A stretch of 56,279 bases of DNA from Streptomyces sp. SID10853 (lineage in GTDB: Bacteria > Actinomycetota > Actinomycetes > Streptomycetales > Streptomycetaceae), in contig NZ_JAAGLN010000014.1 in assembly GCF_010548145.1 (NCBI RefSeq), positions 1 through 56,279 on the forward strand. The letters are read 5' to 3'. A program made the translations under genes and the position numbers. Below, in pieces: positions 26,906 to 35,063 of this stretch; position 1 is the stretch's first letter; each line of letters begins with the position of its first letter. Below the pieces are notes generated by a model. That model saw nothing but the letters and a program-made list of their open reading frames with translations, was not told where the DNA came from and ran no database searches.

Positions 26906-28257
26906 GGGAATCGCCGCCCAGCGGCGGCAAATGGTTCCGCCGGGGCCCCACCGCCCCCGAGCCCGAGGCGCACAGCGTGCCCGCCCCCGGGCCGCCCCCG
27001 CCGCCCGGCGCGCAGTACGCGGCCCCGCAGTGGACGCCCGCACCGGCGCCCGAACCGGGTCCCGCACCCGGTCCCGACGCCGCACAGGACACCGCGCTGA
27101 TCCGGGCCAGCCTCGGGGTGATCGAGGCGCAGGTCGAGGAAGTCGCGGTCTACTTCTACGCGATCCTCTTCGCCCGTTATCCCACGGTTCGCGATCTCTT
27201 CCCCGCCAACATGGATGTACAGCGCGACCGGCTGCTGCGGGCGCTCCTGCGGATCGTCGAACTCGTCGACGACCCCGAGAGCCTGACGCGTTTCTGTTCA
27301 CATCTGGGCCGCGACCACCGCAAGTTCGGTACGCAGAGTGCCCATTACCCGGCCGTCGGTGAGTGCCTGCTCGAAGCGCTGGCCCGTTTCGCTGGCCCGG
27401 CCTGGACGCCGGAGATCGCCGGCGCCTGGGAGCGCGCGTACGGGGCCGTCGCGGACATCATGGTGCGGGCGGCCGAGCAGAACGCCCGGCACAGCCCGGC
27501 GGCCTGGAACGCCCGGGTCATCGCCCATGTGCGCCATCCCAGCGGCATCGCGGAAATCACCGTGCAGCCCGACCAGCCCTACACCTACACCGCCGGCCAG
27601 TATCTGAGTGTCGAGTCGCCGTGGTGGCCCAAGGAGTGGCGCCACTACTCCCCTTCCCACGCGCCGCGGGACGACTCGATGCTCACCTTCCACATCCGGT
27701 CGGTTCCGGGCGGCCGGGTCAGCCAGGCCCTGGTCGACCACACGACGGTCGGCGACTACGTACGGATCGGCCCGCCCCAGGGCGACATGGCCATCGATCC
27801 CGCGTCCCGCGACGACCTGCTCTTCGTGGCGGGCGGCACCGGACTCGCCCCCATCCGGGCCCTGGTCGAGGAGGTGGCCCGGCAGGGCATCTCGCACCGG
27901 CGCAGTGTGGATGTGTTCATCGGCGCCAGAACGGCCGAGGAACTGTACGGGCTCGACGACATGCTCCGGATGTCCCAGCGCCACCCGTGGCTCACCGTCC
28001 GGGCGGCGGTCTCCGAACAGAACATCGTGGGCCGTACCGGCTCCCTTCCCCAGGTACTGGCCGAGTTCGGCCCCTGGGACCGGCACGAGGCGTATCTCAG
28101 CGGGCCCCAGCAGATGATCTCCGCGGCTGCCGATGTCCTGCTCCGGCGCGGACTCCCGCCGGGGAAGCTGCACTACGACCCATGGGGTGCACCCGCACTC
28201 GCCTCGTCGCTGCGCCGCGCCCGCGCCCGTGCCCAGGAGGAAGACGATCAGCTGTGA
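26902..28257 (+). CDS. flavohemoprotein (globin + FAD/NAD oxidoreductase)
   Basis: 451-aa flavohemoglobin-like protein. A Pro/Ala-rich leader (about 55 residues) precedes the globin domain: EEVAVYFYAILFARYPTVRDLFP carries the B10 Tyr, and GRDHRKFGTQSAHYPAVGECLLEAL carries the proximal His and the conserved His-Tyr. The reductase half follows: YTYTAGQYLSVE and WRHYSPSHAP (FAD), FVAGGTGLAPIRALVEE (NADH). Such proteins oxidise NO to nitrate or reduce oxygen or organic peroxides. GTG 26902 overlaps the stop of a small upstream ORF, and the stop overlaps the next gene (GTGA), so three frames are coupled. The Pro-rich N-terminal leader is unusual for the family. Confidence 0.88.
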   Translation: MRESPPSGGKWFRRGPTAPEPEAHSVPAPGPPPPPGAQYAAPQWTPAPAPEPGPAPGPDAAQDTALIRASLGVIEAQVEEVAVYFYAILFARYPTVRDLFPANMDVQRDRLLRALLRIVELVDDPESLTRFCSHLGRDHRKFGTQSAHYPAVGECLLEALARFAGPAWTPEIAGAWERAYGAVADIMVRAAEQNARHSPAAWNARVIAHVRHPSGIAEITVQPDQPYTYTAGQYLSVESPWWPKEWRHYSPSHAPRDDSMLTFHIRSVPGGRVSQALVDHTTVGDYVRIGPPQGDMAIDPASRDDLLFVAGGTGLAPIRALVEEVARQGISHRRSVDVFIGARTAEELYGLDDMLRMSQRHPWLTVRAAVSEQNIVGRTGSLPQVLAEFGPWDRHEAYLSGPQQMISAAADVLLRRGLPPGKLHYDPWGAPALASSLRRARARAQEEDDQL

Positions 28258-29186
28258 CGACCTATGACGAGACGTTCGGCTCCCCCGGGGAGCGGCTGCT
28301 GCAGGAAGCGCTCGGGACGGCTGACCGGGCCGCCGGATTCTACGAGCGGCAGATGCGGCCCTGCCTCACCCCGGCCATGCGTGACTTCATCGCACGGCAG
28401 TACATGGTGTTCCTGTCGACGGCGGACGCGCGCGGCGAGTGCGACGCGAGCTTCCGGTCGGGGCCGCCCGGTTTCGTCGTCTCGCTGGACGACCACACGC
28501 TGACCTATCCCGAGTACCGCGGCAACGGTGTGGTGGCCAGCGCGGGCAACATCACCGAGAACCCGCACCTCGGGATGCTCTTCATCGATTTCACCGACCA
28601 CCACATAGGGCTGCATGTGAACGGCCGGGCCCAGGTGTACTCGGCGCACGACCACTACGCCCTGTATCCGCATCTGCCCGCCGACCCGGCGCCCGGCAGG
28701 CAGCCACAGATGTGGATCCATCTGTCGGTCGAAGAGGCGTACATCCACTGCTCCAAGCACATCCCCCACCTGGAGCCGGCGCCGCGGCCGCGTGTCTCGC
28801 CCGGGGAGCGGCCCAAGGACTCCGAGTACTTCACCGGTGAACGCCGCCCGGCGGCCCCGCCCGGGCCTCCGTCGTCGCCCGCGTACCCACCGGCTCCCTC
28901 GTACCCCGCCGCCTACCCCACGGCTTCCTCCTACCCCGCCGCTCCGGCGTACCCGGCGGACCAGGCTTACTCCGCGGACCAGGCTCATCCCAGGGACCAG
29001 GCGTACCCCGCGGAGCAGGCTTATCCCACGGACCAGGCGTACCCCGTGGAGCGGGCCTACCCCGCCGCTCCCCCCACTCCCCCGTCCCCCGCTCCGCCCG
29101 CACATCACGCCGCCACCGGGAACGAGACCTCGCCCCGGGCCCCCGCCCAGACGCGGCGGGAGCGTCTGCTGAAGCTTCTGCGCTGA
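28254..29186 (+). CDS. PNPOx-like flavin/heme-binding protein with repetitive C-terminal tail
   Basis: 310-aa protein. Residues about 1-205 form a pyridoxamine-5'-phosphate-oxidase-like split barrel (FIARQYMVFLSTADARGECDASFRSGPPGFV, YRGNGVVASAGNITENPHLGMLFIDF, AYIHCSKHIP). The tail from about 210 is low-complexity: Pro/Ala/Tyr blocks and repeated AYPxDQ/AYPxEQ units, then a basic end (RRERLLKLLR). GTG 28254 overlaps the flavohemoprotein stop by 4 bases, so both are translated together. The split-barrel part may bind flavin, F420 or heme and supply reducing power to the globin partner; this is inferred from the pairing only. Confidence 0.82.
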   Translation: MTTYDETFGSPGERLLQEALGTADRAAGFYERQMRPCLTPAMRDFIARQYMVFLSTADARGECDASFRSGPPGFVVSLDDHTLTYPEYRGNGVVASAGNITENPHLGMLFIDFTDHHIGLHVNGRAQVYSAHDHYALYPHLPADPAPGRQPQMWIHLSVEEAYIHCSKHIPHLEPAPRPRVSPGERPKDSEYFTGERRPAAPPGPPSSPAYPPAPSYPAAYPTASSYPAAPAYPADQAYSADQAHPRDQAYPAEQAYPTDQAYPVERAYPAAPPTPPSPAPPAHHAATGNETSPRAPAQTRRERLLKLLR

Positions 29187-29214
29187 GCGTCGGGGCGCAT
29201 GAAACACTGGCGCC

Positions 29215-29721
29215 ATGGCTCTGCCCGGTAAAGCCTCGGACCCACGGCCCCAGCAGGCCGCCGACGTGGCGTCCGAGGTCATCGAGCTGCTTGAGGTGCT
29301 CTGGGAGCACGGACGGGACGCCGTCTCCCCCGCGCCCGTCTCCACCTCCCAGCTGAGAGTGCTCTACACGCTGGACCGGGAGGAAGGCATCAACCAGCGG
29401 TCGCTCGGTGAAGTGCTGGGCGCAGCGCCCTCGTCCGTCAGCCGGCTGTGCGACCGGCTCCAGGCGCTCGGGTTCGTGGAGCGCGCCCCCAGCCCGGTGA
29501 GCCGGCGGGAACTGGAGCTCAGGCTCACCCCGCAGGGCCGGACCTATCTGCGGGATCTGCGGGCCCGCCGGGAGGAAGCCCTGCTGGCGTCCATCGCCGC
29601 CATGCCCGCCGCCGCCCGGCAGGCTCTGGTCGATGGCCTCGCCGGATTCCGGCACGCCCTGGAGACCACGGCACAGGGCCGGGCCGGTGCCGGGGACCAG
29701 GGCCACGGGATGTCGGCCTAG
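29215..29721 (+). CDS. MarR-family regulator
   Basis: 168-aa MarR-type regulator. The winged helix is visible: QLRVLYTLDREEGINQRSLGEVLGAAPSSVSRLCDRLQALGFVERAPSPVSRRELELRLTPQGRTYL. ATG 29215 lies 28 bases after the PNPOx-like gene, so it may be the last gene of the flavohemoprotein operon and sense a related oxidant or aromatic signal. The C-terminal helices are Ala-rich (LLASIAAMPAAARQALVDGLAGF). Confidence 0.88.
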   Translation: MALPGKASDPRPQQAADVASEVIELLEVLWEHGRDAVSPAPVSTSQLRVLYTLDREEGINQRSLGEVLGAAPSSVSRLCDRLQALGFVERAPSPVSRRELELRLTPQGRTYLRDLRARREEALLASIAAMPAAARQALVDGLAGFRHALETTAQGRAGAGDQGHGMSA

Positions 29722-29761
29722 AGTCTCCCGGCCGCCCGGGCCTGGTGGGTCCGCGGTCTCC

Positions 29762-29787
29762 GGCCGGGCCCGCAACCGGGCCCGGCC
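29762..29787. terminator. hairpin between convergent marR-like gene and cimA
   Basis: GGCCGGGCCC (29762-29771) and GGGCCCGGCC (29778-29787) form a perfect 10-bp stem with a 6-base loop in the 78-base gap between two convergent genes. Confidence 0.7.
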
Positions 29788-29799
29788 CGCGCGGAGTTC

Positions 29800-31407
29800 C
29801 TACTCGGCCGGTTCCACCCCGGCCCGCAGCAGACCGTAGGTGTACGCGTCCTCCAGCGCCTGCCAGGACGCCGCGATCACGTTCTCCGCGACCCCCACGG
29901 TCGACCACTCCGCCTCGCCGTCGCTGGTGGTGATCAGCACGCGGGTGGTGGAGTCCGTGCCGTGCCTGCCCTCCAGGATGCGGACCTTGTAGTCCGTCAG
30001 CTCCAGCTTCGCGAGCTGGGGGTAGATCCGCTCCAGGCCCACCCGCAGCGCCCGGTCCAGCGCGTTGACCGGGCCGTTGCCCTCCGCCGTCGCGACGATC
30101 CGTTCGCTCTTGGCCCACAGCTTCACCGTGGCCTCGTTGGCGTGGGTGCCGTCGGGGCGGTTCTCCACGATCGCGCGCCAGGACTCGATCCGGAAGTAGC
30201 GGCGGGCGCGGCCCTCCGCCTCCTCGCGGAGGAGCAGTTCGAAGGAGGCGTCGGCGGCCTCGTAGGTGTAGCCCTGGAGTTCGCGCTCCTTGACGCGGTC
30301 GACGACGCGGGCGACCAGCTCGCGGTCGCCGCCCAGGTCGATGCCGAGCTCCTTGCCCTTGAGTTCGATCGAGGCGCGGCCCGCCATGTCGGACACCAGC
30401 ATCCGCATGGTGTTGCCGACCTGCTCGGGGGCGATGTGCTGGTAGAGGTCCGGGTCGACCTTGATCGCGGAGGCGTGCAGCCCCGCCTTGTGCGCGAAGG
30501 CCGAGACACCCACGTACGGCTGGTGGGTGGAGGGGGTGAGGTTGACGACCTCGGCGATGGCGTGCGAGATACGGGTCATCTCGGGCAGCGCGCCCTCGGG
30601 GACGACGGTCTTGCCGTACTTGAGCTCCAGGGCGGCGACGACCGGGAAGAGGTTGGCGTTGCCGACGCGCTCGCCGTAACCGTTCGCCGTGCACTGCACA
30701 TGCGTGGCGCCCGCGTCGACGGCGGCCAGGGTGTTCGCGACGGCGCAGCCGGTGTCGTCCTGGGCGTGGATGCCCAGGCGCGCGCCGGTGTCCGCGATGA
30801 CCGTGGCCACGACGGCCTGCACCTGGGCGGGCAGCATCCCGCCGTTGGTGTCGCAGAGGACGACGACGTCGGCGCCGGCCTCGGCGGCCGCGCGTACGAC
30901 GGACTTGGCGTACTCCGGGTTGACCTTGTACCCGTCGAAGAAGTGCTCGCAGTCGAGGAAGACGCGGCGGCCCTGCGCGCGGAGGTAGGAGACGGAGTCG
31001 CGCACCATCGCCAGGTTCTCTTCGAGCGTGGTGCGCAGCGCCAGTTCCACATGGCGGTCGTGGGACTTGGCCACCAGGGTGATCACCGGGGCGCCGGAGT
31101 CCAGCAGCGCTTTCAGCTGCGGGTCCTCGTCGGCTGGGGTGTTCGGCCTGCGGGTGGCGCCGAAGGCCACCAGCTGGGCGTGTTTGAGGTCGATCTCCTG
31201 CTGCGCACGGGCGAAGAACTCCGTGTCGCGGGGGTTGGCGCCGGGCCAGCCGCCCTCGATGAATCCCACGCCGAAGTCGTCGAGGTGCCGGGCGATCGTC
31301 AGCTTGTCCGAGACGGTGAGGTTGATGCCTTCGCGCTGTGCCCCGTCGCGCAGCGTCGTGTCGAAGACATGGAAACTGTCGTCCGTGGCCTTGGCCTCTG
31401 TCGTCAT
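29800..31407 (-). CDS. cimA: (R)-citramalate synthase CimA
   Basis: 535-aa enzyme of the 2-isopropylmalate/homocitrate synthase superfamily. It condenses pyruvate with acetyl-CoA to citramalate, the first step of the threonine-independent route to isoleucine. The N terminus has FDTTLRDGAQREGINL (catalytic Arg-Asp and metal site), FIEGGWPGANPRDTEFF, later LCDTNGGMLP and HAQDDTGCAVANTLAA (metal His), and the C-terminal regulatory LeuA-allosteric domain begins near KLELTDYKVRILEGRHGTDS. EGGWPG rather than the LeuA signature supports CimA. ATG 31407. A leader with an intrinsic terminator lies upstream, so expression is probably attenuated. From memory the S. coelicolor orthologue is annotated SCO5529. 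Confidence 0.92.
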   Translation of the reverse strand: MTTEAKATDDSFHVFDTTLRDGAQREGINLTVSDKLTIARHLDDFGVGFIEGGWPGANPRDTEFFARAQQEIDLKHAQLVAFGATRRPNTPADEDPQLKALLDSGAPVITLVAKSHDRHVELALRTTLEENLAMVRDSVSYLRAQGRRVFLDCEHFFDGYKVNPEYAKSVVRAAAEAGADVVVLCDTNGGMLPAQVQAVVATVIADTGARLGIHAQDDTGCAVANTLAAVDAGATHVQCTANGYGERVGNANLFPVVAALELKYGKTVVPEGALPEMTRISHAIAEVVNLTPSTHQPYVGVSAFAHKAGLHASAIKVDPDLYQHIAPEQVGNTMRMLVSDMAGRASIELKGKELGIDLGGDRELVARVVDRVKERELQGYTYEAADASFELLLREEAEGRARRYFRIESWRAIVENRPDGTHANEATVKLWAKSERIVATAEGNGPVNALDRALRVGLERIYPQLAKLELTDYKVRILEGRHGTDSTTRVLITTSDGEAEWSTVGVAENVIAASWQALEDAYTYGLLRAGVEPAE

Positions 31408-31510
31408 GCTGATCTGACTCCTGTCGGATGGGTGGATCCGGAATGTCTGGCTCCACTTGCCCCCATCTTCGCGTGCGCCTCGTTCCCGGCCGAGGTGGGG
31501 CCTGGAAACG

Positions 31511-31538
31511 AAAAAACCCCTCGCGGGTGCGAAGGGTT
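31511..31538 (-). terminator. attenuator-type intrinsic terminator in the cimA leader
   Basis: On the reverse strand AACCCTTCGC, loop ACCC, GCGAGGGGTT is followed directly by TTTT: a 10-bp stem with one G-U pair and a true T run, rare in this GC-rich genome. It lies 104 bases upstream of the cimA start and downstream of two candidate leader peptides, the arrangement of a transcription attenuator. Confidence 0.7.
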
Positions 31539-31592
31539 AGCGCGCGGGTCTGGGGCACGATGGCCGCGCCGTACGGGTTGGTACGGGTGCGG

Positions 31593-31628
31593 TCACTGCG
31601 GACCGGCGCGCCTGCTGCCGATAATCAT
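31593..31628 (-). CDS. candidate cimA leader peptide with Ile-Ile codons
   Basis: An 11-codon frame starting ATG ATT ATC (MIIGSRRAGPQ, stop TGA) lies 55 bases before the terminator. ATT is rare in Streptomyces genes, and isoleucine is the end product of the CimA pathway. No good ribosome site is seen. An alternative 40-codon frame (31537-31659, MADCDRVLVRHDY...) has GGGGAG 8 bases upstream and stops inside the terminator; which one, if either, is used is unknown. Confidence 0.4.
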   Translation of the reverse strand: MIIGSRRAGPQ

Positions 31629-31747
31629 GGCGAACGAGGACACGGTCGCAGTCTGCCATACCGTCCACTCCCCGTAGAGGGAATCTCACGATGCGGTCAA
31701 GCTCCGGCGCGGGCGCGGCGCGGACCGCGCCCCCGCGGAACCGGCCC

Positions 31748-33079
31748 TCACAGAGCCGACGGGCTCGTCTTTCCCAGGCCCTCCGGGGTCTTGGCCGCCG
31801 GGCCGGCGACGGAGCCCCGGTTCAGATCGATGTCCCGGGTCTCCCGCATCGTGAGATACACCACCAGCGAGACGGCCGCACACCCGGCCACGTACCAGTA
31901 GAAGCCCGACTCGGCCCCGGCCTTCTTGAACCAGAGCGCCACATACTCCGCGGTCCCCCCGAAGAGCGCGTTGGCGATCGCGTACGGCAGCGCCACGCCC
32001 AGCGCGCGGATCCCGGTCGGGAAGAGCTCCGCCTTCACACACGCGTTGATCGAGGTGTAGCCGGTGACGATGAGCAGTGCGAGCAGCGCCAGGCCGAAGG
32101 CCGGCCAGAACGTGCCCGCGTGTTTGAGCATCGTCATGATCGGCACGGTCAGGAACGTCGAGCCGACCGCGAACATGATCAGCAGCGGACGGCGGCCGAT
32201 CCGGTCCGAGAGGATGCCCGCCAGCGGCTGGACGCACATGAAGACGAACAGCGCGCAGAAGCTGACCAGCGAGGCGGTCGACTTCGGCAGACCGGCGCTG
32301 GAGGAGAGGAACTTGGTGAGGTAGGTGGTGTACGTGTAGTACGCGACGGTGCCGCCCATCGTCAGGGCCATCACCAGCACCGCCTCCCTGCGGTGCGCCC
32401 AGAGCGCCCTGAGCGTGCCCCGGCTCTCGTCGGCCGCCGCGCCGGACTCCGCGTACACCTCGGTCTCCAGGAGCGAGCGCCGCAGATAGAAGACGATGGC
32501 CGCGCCGACAGCGCCCACGATGAACGGAATACGCCAGCCCCAGCTGTGCAGCGCGTCATCGGACAGGGTGCGCTGGAGGACGATCTGCAGTCCCAGGCCC
32601 ACGAGTTGGCCCGCGGTCATCGACACGTACTGGAAGCTGGAGGCGAATCCGCGCCGGTCGGGCGCGGACGCCTCGGTGAGATAGGTGGCGCTCGCCGCGT
32701 ACTCTCCGCCGACGGACAGCCCCTGGAGCAGCCGGGCGACCAGCAGGACGGCGACACCGCCGTATCCGGCGACCGCGTAGGTGGGGGCGACCGCGATCAG
32801 GATCGCCGACGCCGACATCAGGGTGACGGTCAGGGTCAGTGCGGCCTTGCGTCCCCTGCGGTCGCCGATCCGGCCGAGCAGCCAGCCGCCGACGGGCCGC
32901 ATGAAGAAACCGACGGCGAAGATGCCCATGGTGTTCATGAGGTTCGCGGTCTCGTTCCCCTTCGGGAAGAACGCGTCGGCGAAGTACACCGCGAAGGTGG
33001 CGTACACGAACCAGTCGAACCACTCGACCATGTTGCCGGCCGAGCCGACCCAGACCTTCTTCCACTGCTCTCGTCCCAT
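31748..33079 (-). CDS. MHS-family MFS transporter, KgtP-like (dicarboxylate/alpha-ketoglutarate symporter)
   Basis: 443-aa transporter with 12 predicted helices. MHS hallmarks: WKKVWVGSAGNMVEWFDWFVYATF at the start, FFMRPVGGWLLGRIGDRRGRKAAL (motif A), RLLQGLSVGGEYAASATYLTEAS and FQYVSMTAGQLVGLG. The subfamily imports alpha-ketoglutarate, citrate, proline or shikimate with protons; KgtP-type is the best guess. ATG 33079. The cytoplasmic C-terminal tail is short. A TetR gene lies just upstream on the same strand, with an inverted repeat in the gap. Confidence 0.9.
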   Translation of the reverse strand: MGREQWKKVWVGSAGNMVEWFDWFVYATFAVYFADAFFPKGNETANLMNTMGIFAVGFFMRPVGGWLLGRIGDRRGRKAALTLTVTLMSASAILIAVAPTYAVAGYGGVAVLLVARLLQGLSVGGEYAASATYLTEASAPDRRGFASSFQYVSMTAGQLVGLGLQIVLQRTLSDDALHSWGWRIPFIVGAVGAAIVFYLRRSLLETEVYAESGAAADESRGTLRALWAHRREAVLVMALTMGGTVAYYTYTTYLTKFLSSSAGLPKSTASLVSFCALFVFMCVQPLAGILSDRIGRRPLLIMFAVGSTFLTVPIMTMLKHAGTFWPAFGLALLALLIVTGYTSINACVKAELFPTGIRALGVALPYAIANALFGGTAEYVALWFKKAGAESGFYWYVAGCAAVSLVVYLTMRETRDIDLNRGSVAGPAAKTPEGLGKTSPSAL

Positions 33080-33126
33080 GGGGAGTCACGGTGGCGCAGG
33101 GGCCCGACGGCCCACAAGAGGGCCGC

Positions 33127-33160
33127 ACGCAACGATCACGCGTACTTGTGTACGTTGCGT
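33127..33160. promoter_or_regulatory. inverted repeat in the kgtP-like promoter
   Basis: ACGCAACG (33127-33134) and CGTTGCGT (33153-33160) form a perfect 8-bp inverted repeat with an 18-base spacer, itself containing GTAC-TTGT-GTAC. It lies 48 bases upstream of the permease start and just after the TetR gene, a likely operator for that regulator. Confidence 0.55.
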
Positions 33161-33176
33161 TCCCCGGCCGGCCCGT

Positions 33177-33788
33177 TCACCGCTGCGGGGCCAGCGCGTC
33201 ATCGATGAACTCGCTGACGTGCGCGAGGACTTCGGGCCGCCCCGAGCCGGGGAGCGCCATCGCCACATGGGTACTGAAGCCGTCCAGCAGCGCCCGTATC
33301 CGCGTCGCGAACCGCTCGGTGTCGACCGCCCGCAGCTCACCGCGTGACGCCCCCTCGACGAGCAGGGCGACCAGATCGCGGTGCCAGGACAGCTCGATGT
33401 CGAGCAGCCGGGCACGGGTGTCGTCGTCGACGCCGTGCGCCCGGTTCCACAGTTCGAGCCAGAGCGACCAGTGCGGGTCGCGGGGGCCCGCGGGGATGTA
33501 CAGGTCGACATAGGCGTCGAGCCGTTCACGGACCGGCACCTGGCGGGCGAGCGCCGCGCGGCGCTCCATGCCGAGCAGCTCCTCGCTCCATTCGAGCGTC
33601 TGGAGCAGGAGCTCGTCCTTGGTGCGGAAGTAGTACAGCAGGTGTCCGCTGCTCATGCCGACCTCGCGGCCGAGCCCCGCCATGGTGAGCTTCTCCAGGC
33701 CGCCGTCGGCGATGCTGGCCATGGCCGCGGCCAGCAGGCTCTCGCGGGGCGGGGCGTTCTTGCGCGCGCGGGCCGCCGGTTCGTTCAT
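33177..33788 (-). CDS. TetR-family regulator
   Basis: 203-aa TetR regulator. HTH: RESLLAAAMASIADGGLEKLTMAGLGREVGMSSGHLLYYFRTKDELLLQTLEWSEE, the BetI-like group, with the C-terminal domain ending in FSTHVAMALPGSGRPEVLAHVSEFIDDAL. ATG 33788. It lies between agmatine deiminase (64 bases) and the KgtP-like permease (97 bases), all on the reverse strand, so it may control either or both. Confidence 0.9.
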   Translation of the reverse strand: MNEPAARARKNAPPRESLLAAAMASIADGGLEKLTMAGLGREVGMSSGHLLYYFRTKDELLLQTLEWSEELLGMERRAALARQVPVRERLDAYVDLYIPAGPRDPHWSLWLELWNRAHGVDDDTRARLLDIELSWHRDLVALLVEGASRGELRAVDTERFATRIRALLDGFSTHVAMALPGSGRPEVLAHVSEFIDDALAPQR

Positions 33789-33852
33789 GCCGCCCAGAGT
33801 ATGGGATGCGCCGGCGGCCACCGCGGGCCCGTCCTGGTCCATCGGGGACGTC

Positions 33853-34872
33853 CTAGCTGCGGCCCGCCAGCGGCTGCTGCTGGGTGATGCAGTGGATGCC
33901 GCCGCCGCCCGCGAAGATCGTCCGGGCGTCGACCTGGACGACGGTGCGGTCCGGGAAGAGCCGCTGGAAGACCGCGGCCGCCTCGGCGTCGCGTGGGTCG
34001 TCGAAGGAGCAGAGCACCACCGCGCCGTTGCAGAGGTAGTGGTTGATGTACGAGTAGTCGGCCCAGCCGCCGTCGGCCTCCAGGACGGTCGGGGCCTGGA
34101 CCTCCACCACCTCCAGGGGGCGGCCCTTCGCGTCGGTCTCCGCGCGCAGCTGGGCCACGATCCCCCGGCACAGCTCGTGGTCGGGGTGGGCGGGGTCGGG
34201 CTGGGTGTGGGCGACGACCACACCGGGGCGCGCGAAGGCGGCCACGATGTCGACATGTCCCCGGGTCCCGAACTCGCCGTAGTCACCGCTGAGTCCGCGC
34301 GGCAGCCAGATCGCCTTGGTGGTGCCGAGCCTGGCGTGGATCTCGGCCTCGACCTGTTCCCGGGTCCAGCCGGGGTTGCGCTCGGCGCCGAGCTGGACGG
34401 TCTCGGTCAGCAGGACGGTGCCCTCGCCGTCGACATGGATCGCACCACCCTCGTTGACCAGCTCGGATGTGTGGGTACGCGCCCCGGCCAGGTCGGAGAC
34501 ATACGCGCCGATCTTGGCGTCGTGCCCCCAGCGGGCCCAGGACTGGGCGCCCCAGCCGTTGAACGTCCAGTCCACCGCGGCCAGCCGCTCGCCGTCGGTG
34601 ACGAAGGTCGGGCCGATGTCGCGCATCCAGGCATCGTCGAGCTCGCGCTCCACCAGCTCGATGTCCGGGCCGAGCAGCGCACGGGCGCCGGCGGACTGCC
34701 CGGGCCCCGTCACCATCGTCACCGGCTCGAAGCGGCGGACCGCACGCGCCACGGCCGCCCACGCCTCGCGCGCCCGCGCCAGGCCGTCCGCGTCGTCGAA
34801 GGTCGGGTTGGGGCCGGGCCAGGCCATCCAGGTGCGCTCGTGCGGGGCCCACTCGGGCGGCATACGGAACAT
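33853..34872 (-). CDS. agmatine deiminase / peptidylarginine-deiminase-like protein
   Basis: 339-aa guanidino-group-modifying enzyme of the AguA type, converting agmatine to N-carbamoylputrescine plus ammonia. Active-site motifs are all present: DDAWMRDIGP, NEGGAIHVDGEGT, GTRGHVDIVAAF (His, Asp) and FAGGGGIHCITQQQP with the nucleophilic Cys. ATG 34872 with GGAGG 9 bases upstream is chosen; ATG/GTG further upstream (to 34923) reads through direct repeats. It fits with the neighbouring urease-like genes as part of nitrogen salvage. Confidence 0.9.
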   Translation of the reverse strand: MFRMPPEWAPHERTWMAWPGPNPTFDDADGLARAREAWAAVARAVRRFEPVTMVTGPGQSAGARALLGPDIELVERELDDAWMRDIGPTFVTDGERLAAVDWTFNGWGAQSWARWGHDAKIGAYVSDLAGARTHTSELVNEGGAIHVDGEGTVLLTETVQLGAERNPGWTREQVEAEIHARLGTTKAIWLPRGLSGDYGEFGTRGHVDIVAAFARPGVVVAHTQPDPAHPDHELCRGIVAQLRAETDAKGRPLEVVEVQAPTVLEADGGWADYSYINHYLCNGAVVLCSFDDPRDAEAAAVFQRLFPDRTVVQVDARTIFAGGGGIHCITQQQPLAGRS

Positions 34873-34930
34873 GGGTCCTCCGGGAGATCGGTCGGCAGGG
34901 GCACTGACACGGACTACTGACACGGACTGA

Positions 34931-34972
34931 GGTTCGGCGGTTCGGCGGTTCGGCGGTTCGGCGGTTCGGCGG
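34931..34972. repeat. GGTTCGGC 8-base tandem repeat (about 5 copies)
   Basis: GGTTCGGC is repeated five times plus two bases. Degenerate continuations (GGTTCAGC, GGTACGGC) run to about 35060, and a 13-base direct repeat of CTGACACGGACTA lies at about 34904-34929. The array fills the 191-base gap between ureC and the agmatine deiminase gene, in the leader of the latter. No gene is seen there. Confidence 0.8.
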
Positions 34973-35063
34973 ACAGCGGACAGCGGTTCAGCGGCACGCG
35001 GTACGGCGGCACGCAGTTCGGCGGTTCAGCGGACGGCGGTTCAACGGCGCGCGGTTCGGCGGA

